DNA from: an uncultured Bacteroides sp.
GTDB taxonomy: Bacteria > Bacteroidota > Bacteroidia > Bacteroidales > Bacteroidaceae
Direction: 5' to 3'
Length of the DNA stretch: 17,692 bases
Assembly (NCBI GenBank): GCA_905198575.1
Contig: CAJKDC010000060.1
Coordinates: 1-17,692, forward strand
Shown: one piece after another, positions 15,253 to 17,692 of the stretch
Numbering within the stretch: position 1 is the first letter of the stretch
How the letters are laid out: every line of letters begins with the position of its first letter
The notes under the pieces: generated by a model
What the model was told of the DNA's origin: nothing
The model's database searches: none
Seen by the model: only the letters and a program-made list of their open reading frames with translations
Position numbers and translations under genes: made by a program

Positions 15253-16926
15253 ATGGTAAAAGAATTATTAACTCCAGATTATATCTTCGAATCTAGTTGG
15301 GAGGTATGTAATAAGGTAGGGGGAATTTATACTGTTTTGTCAACTAGAGCTAAAACGTTACAAGATTCTTTCCCTGATAAAGTCTTTTTTATCGGACCTG
15401 ATTTTTGGTTACATCGGAAAACCCCATTGTTTATTGAAGATAAAGACTTATATGCCGAATGGCGTAATCATGCCCTGGAGCATGAAAAGCTGTCAGTCCG
15501 CGTGGGAAGATGGAATATACCAGGAAAACCAGTTGCAATATTGGTAGATTTTTCACCTTTCTTTGAGATGAAAAATCAGATATATGCCGAGATGTGGAAT
15601 GATTTTCAAGTGGATTCGCTACATGCTTATGGCGATTATGATGAAGCTTCTATGTTCTCGTATGCAGCAGGAAAGGTAGTCGAAAGTTTCTATAAATTTT
15701 ATCTCACGAATAATGACCGTGTGATTTATCAGGCTCACGAATGGATGACGGGTATGGGTATGCTTTATTTACAGAAAGCTGTTCCTCAAATCGCATCGAT
15801 TTTTACAACGCATGCTACGTCAATCGGACGATCTATAGCCGGTAACAATAAACCTTTGTATGACTACTTGTTTGCCTATAACGGTGATCAGATGGCGCGT
15901 GAGTTGAATATGGAATCCAAACATTCAATAGAAAAACAGACCGCACATTTTGCAGACTGTTTTACTACTGTAAGTGAGATTACAAATAATGAATGTAAGG
16001 AACTGCTTGAAAGGCCAGCTGATGTTGTGTTGATGAATGGATTTGAAGATGATTTCGTCCCTAAGCCACAAGCCTTTAATGCTAAAAGAAAAGCTGCACG
16101 CAAAGCCCTGATAAATTTGGCAAATAAATTGCTGGGAGTAACATTCAGCGATGATGTGCTGATTATCGGAACAAGTGGCAGATATGAATTTAAAAATAAA
16201 GGTATTAATGTTTACCTTGAAGCTCTTAACCGCCTGACTCGTGATAAAAACCTCAAGAAAGAGGTACTTGCTTTTGTTAATGTCCCTGGATGGGTTGGTG
16301 ACCCTCGCGAAGATTTGCTTGAACGCTTGAAAAGCAATAAGACATTCGATACACCGTTAGAAGTTCCTTTTATTACTCACTGGTTGCATAATATGAGCCA
16401 TGACCAAGTTCTTGATATGTTGAAATACTTGGGAATGTCGAATGCAGCCGATCAAAAAGTGAAAGTCGTATTTGTTCCTTGTTATCTTGATGGAGCTGAT
16501 GGCATATTTAATATGCATTATTACGATTTGATGATTGGAAATGATCTTACAGTTTATCCATCATATTATGAACCTTGGGGTTATACTCCACTCGAAAGCG
16601 TAGCTTTCCATGTTCCTACGATTACTACCGACTTGGCTGGCTTCGGCTTGTGGGTGAACTCTATTAACGGAAAGTATGGTGAACTGAAAGATGGTGTTAA
16701 GGTAATTCATCGTACGGATTATAATTACTCTGAGGTTGCAGATGCAATCAAAGATACGGTTTCTGAGTTCTCTGTAATGTCTGCTCAGGAAATTAAGAAG
16801 ATTAGAATGAAAGCGGCAGCAATTGCCGAAAAGGCACTGTGGAAACACTTTATACAGTACTACTATGAAGCATACGATATTGCTTTGCGTAATGCGCAAA
16901 AACGTAATTCGATAAAAAACATCTAA
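15253..16926 (+). CDS. Glycogen synthase, eukaryote-like GT3 family
   Basis: A 557-residue retaining glucosyltransferase that extends alpha-1,4-glucan, probably from UDP-glucose. It is of the GT3 type known from yeast and animals, not the GT5 GlgA of most bacteria. The first Rossmann domain starts ESSWEVCNKVGGIYTVL (13-29, with the donor-loop Lys21-Val-Gly-Gly24). HEW (162-164) and TTHATSIGRS (185-194) follow. The second domain carries the E-x7-E motif in PSYYEPWGYTPLE (Glu440, Glu448), followed by TTDLAGFG. It is shorter than yeast and human enzymes (about 700 or more), lacking their long regulatory tails. The C-terminal helix has only scattered Lys/Arg where eukaryotic forms have the arginine cluster that binds glucose-6-phosphate, so that control is probably absent (inference). 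It pairs with the phosphorylase 25 bases downstream. Confidence 0.93.
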   Translation: MVKELLTPDYIFESSWEVCNKVGGIYTVLSTRAKTLQDSFPDKVFFIGPDFWLHRKTPLFIEDKDLYAEWRNHALEHEKLSVRVGRWNIPGKPVAILVDFSPFFEMKNQIYAEMWNDFQVDSLHAYGDYDEASMFSYAAGKVVESFYKFYLTNNDRVIYQAHEWMTGMGMLYLQKAVPQIASIFTTHATSIGRSIAGNNKPLYDYLFAYNGDQMARELNMESKHSIEKQTAHFADCFTTVSEITNNECKELLERPADVVLMNGFEDDFVPKPQAFNAKRKAARKALINLANKLLGVTFSDDVLIIGTSGRYEFKNKGINVYLEALNRLTRDKNLKKEVLAFVNVPGWVGDPREDLLERLKSNKTFDTPLEVPFITHWLHNMSHDQVLDMLKYLGMSNAADQKVKVVFVPCYLDGADGIFNMHYYDLMIGNDLTVYPSYYEPWGYTPLESVAFHVPTITTDLAGFGLWVNSINGKYGELKDGVKVIHRTDYNYSEVADAIKDTVSEFSVMSAQEIKKIRMKAAAIAEKALWKHFIQYYYEAYDIALRNAQKRNSIKNI

Positions 16927-16951
16927 CCTATAAACATAAATCATATAAAAT

Positions 16952-17692
16952 ATGAAAATTAAAACTAGTTATGCAAATGCACCGGCATGGAAAGAGATTA
17001 ATGTAAAATCTCATATTCCGGAATCTCTCAAAATGTTGGAAGAAATGGCTCGTAACATTTGGTGGGCATGGAATTACGAAGCTACAGAATTGTATCAGTC
17101 ACTCGATGCTGACTTGTGGAAGGTTGTAGGCCAGAATCCTGTAGCATTGCTCGAAAGACTGAGTTACGAAAAATTGGAAGCATTGGCTGAAGATGTAGAA
17201 ATGTTGGCGAAAATCAATGCCGTTTATAGCAAATTCAAAGCATACGTTGACGAAAAACCAAATCCAGAAAGACCTTCTGTAGCATACTTCTGTATGGAAT
17301 ACGGTTTGACTCACGTTCTTAAAATATATTCTGGTGGTTTGGGTATCTTGGCTGGTGACTACTTGAAAGAAGCTTCTGATAGCAACGTTGATATGTGTGC
17401 TATTGGTTTCTTGTACAGATACGGCTATTTTACTCAGAGCCTTTCAATGGACGGACAGCAGATTGCCAACTATGAAGCCCAGAATTTCGGTAGCTTGCCA
17501 TTGGAACGTGTATTGAACGAAAATGGTGATCCTTTGGTTTTGGACGTTCCTTACCTCGACTACTATGTACATGCTTATGTATGGAGAGTAAACGTAGGTC
17601 GTGTTCCTTTGTATCTGCTTGATACAGACAACGAAATGAATAGCGAATTCGACCGTTCTATTACTCATCAGCTGTATGGTGGTGACTGGGAA
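16952..17692 (+). CDS. glgP: Alpha-glucan (glycogen) phosphorylase, N-terminal part, runs off window
   Basis: The first 247 codons of a GT35 glycogen or maltodextrin phosphorylase, which releases glucose-1-phosphate from alpha-1,4-glucan with pyridoxal phosphate. The frame is open from ATG 16952 to the last base; a full family member is about 850 residues. An N-terminal DUF3417 domain covers about 12-95 (LEEMARNIWWAWNYEATELY; LWKVVGQNPVALLERL). The catalytic domain opens at 110 with VAYFCMEYGL, IYSGGLGILAGDYLKEASD (125-143) and IGFLYRYGYF (151-160). This is the short, DUF3417-bearing subfamily and not the E. coli MalP/GlgP type. The catalytic lysine for the cofactor lies outside the window. 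The gap to the synthase has no promoter or hairpin, so the two are probably co-transcribed. Codon use leans to C-ending Asn, Asp and Tyr codons, as in highly expressed genes. Confidence 0.93.
   Translation, partial: MKIKTSYANAPAWKEINVKSHIPESLKMLEEMARNIWWAWNYEATELYQSLDADLWKVVGQNPVALLERLSYEKLEALAEDVEMLAKINAVYSKFKAYVDEKPNPERPSVAYFCMEYGLTHVLKIYSGGLGILAGDYLKEASDSNVDMCAIGFLYRYGYFTQSLSMDGQQIANYEAQNFGSLPLERVLNENGDPLVLDVPYLDYYVHAYVWRVNVGRVPLYLLDTDNEMNSEFDRSITHQLYGGDWE

Overview
The window comes from a Bacteroidota genome, most likely Bacteroides, Phocaeicola or a close relative in the Bacteroidales. Four things suggest this: moderate GC; starts that mostly lack Shine-Dalgarno sequences; promoter -7 elements of the TAnnTTTG type; and typical gene content (LspA next to a DUF4296 lipoprotein, a lipoprotein TamA homologue, the short V-ATPase operon, and a GT3 glycogen synthase beside a DUF3417-type phosphorylase). 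It is core chromosome. I see no insertion sequence, prophage, CRISPR array, tRNA or rRNA.

Layout. Bases 1-3055 (+): the 3' end of ileS, a DksA/TraR-family regulator that has lost three of four zinc cysteines, a strong terminator ending just before lspA, then lspA, a DUF4296 lipoprotein and a small unknown protein joined by ATGA stop-start overlaps. Bases 3050-3805 (-): a SpoU/TrmH RNA methyltransferase, convergent with the small gene. A bidirectional terminator between these two units lies inside the reading frame of the small gene. Bases 3806-3923 hold two facing -7 elements. Bases 3924-7266 (+): a TamL-like outer membrane assembly lipoprotein, a small unknown protein and a thymidylate kinase-like protein.

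Bases 7360-14991 (+): a seven-gene V/A-type ATPase operon (E, DUF2764, A, B, D, I, K) with its own promoter candidate and terminator. It has no recognisable C, F or G/H subunit gene. DUF2764 sits where subunit C sits in other V-ATPase operons. The K subunit keeps every sodium-ligand residue recalled from Enterococcus hirae, so sodium coupling is plausible.

Bases 15222-17692 (+): a promoter candidate, a eukaryote-like GT3 glycogen synthase and, 25 bases on, the 5' part of an alpha-glucan phosphorylase that runs off the window. Together they form a glycogen synthesis and breakdown pair.

Nothing here is clearly a new defence or mobile system. The points most worth a second look are the small gene that reads through its own terminator after an A7 run, the degenerate DksA finger, the pared-down V-ATPase with its sodium site, and the enlarged loops of LspA.
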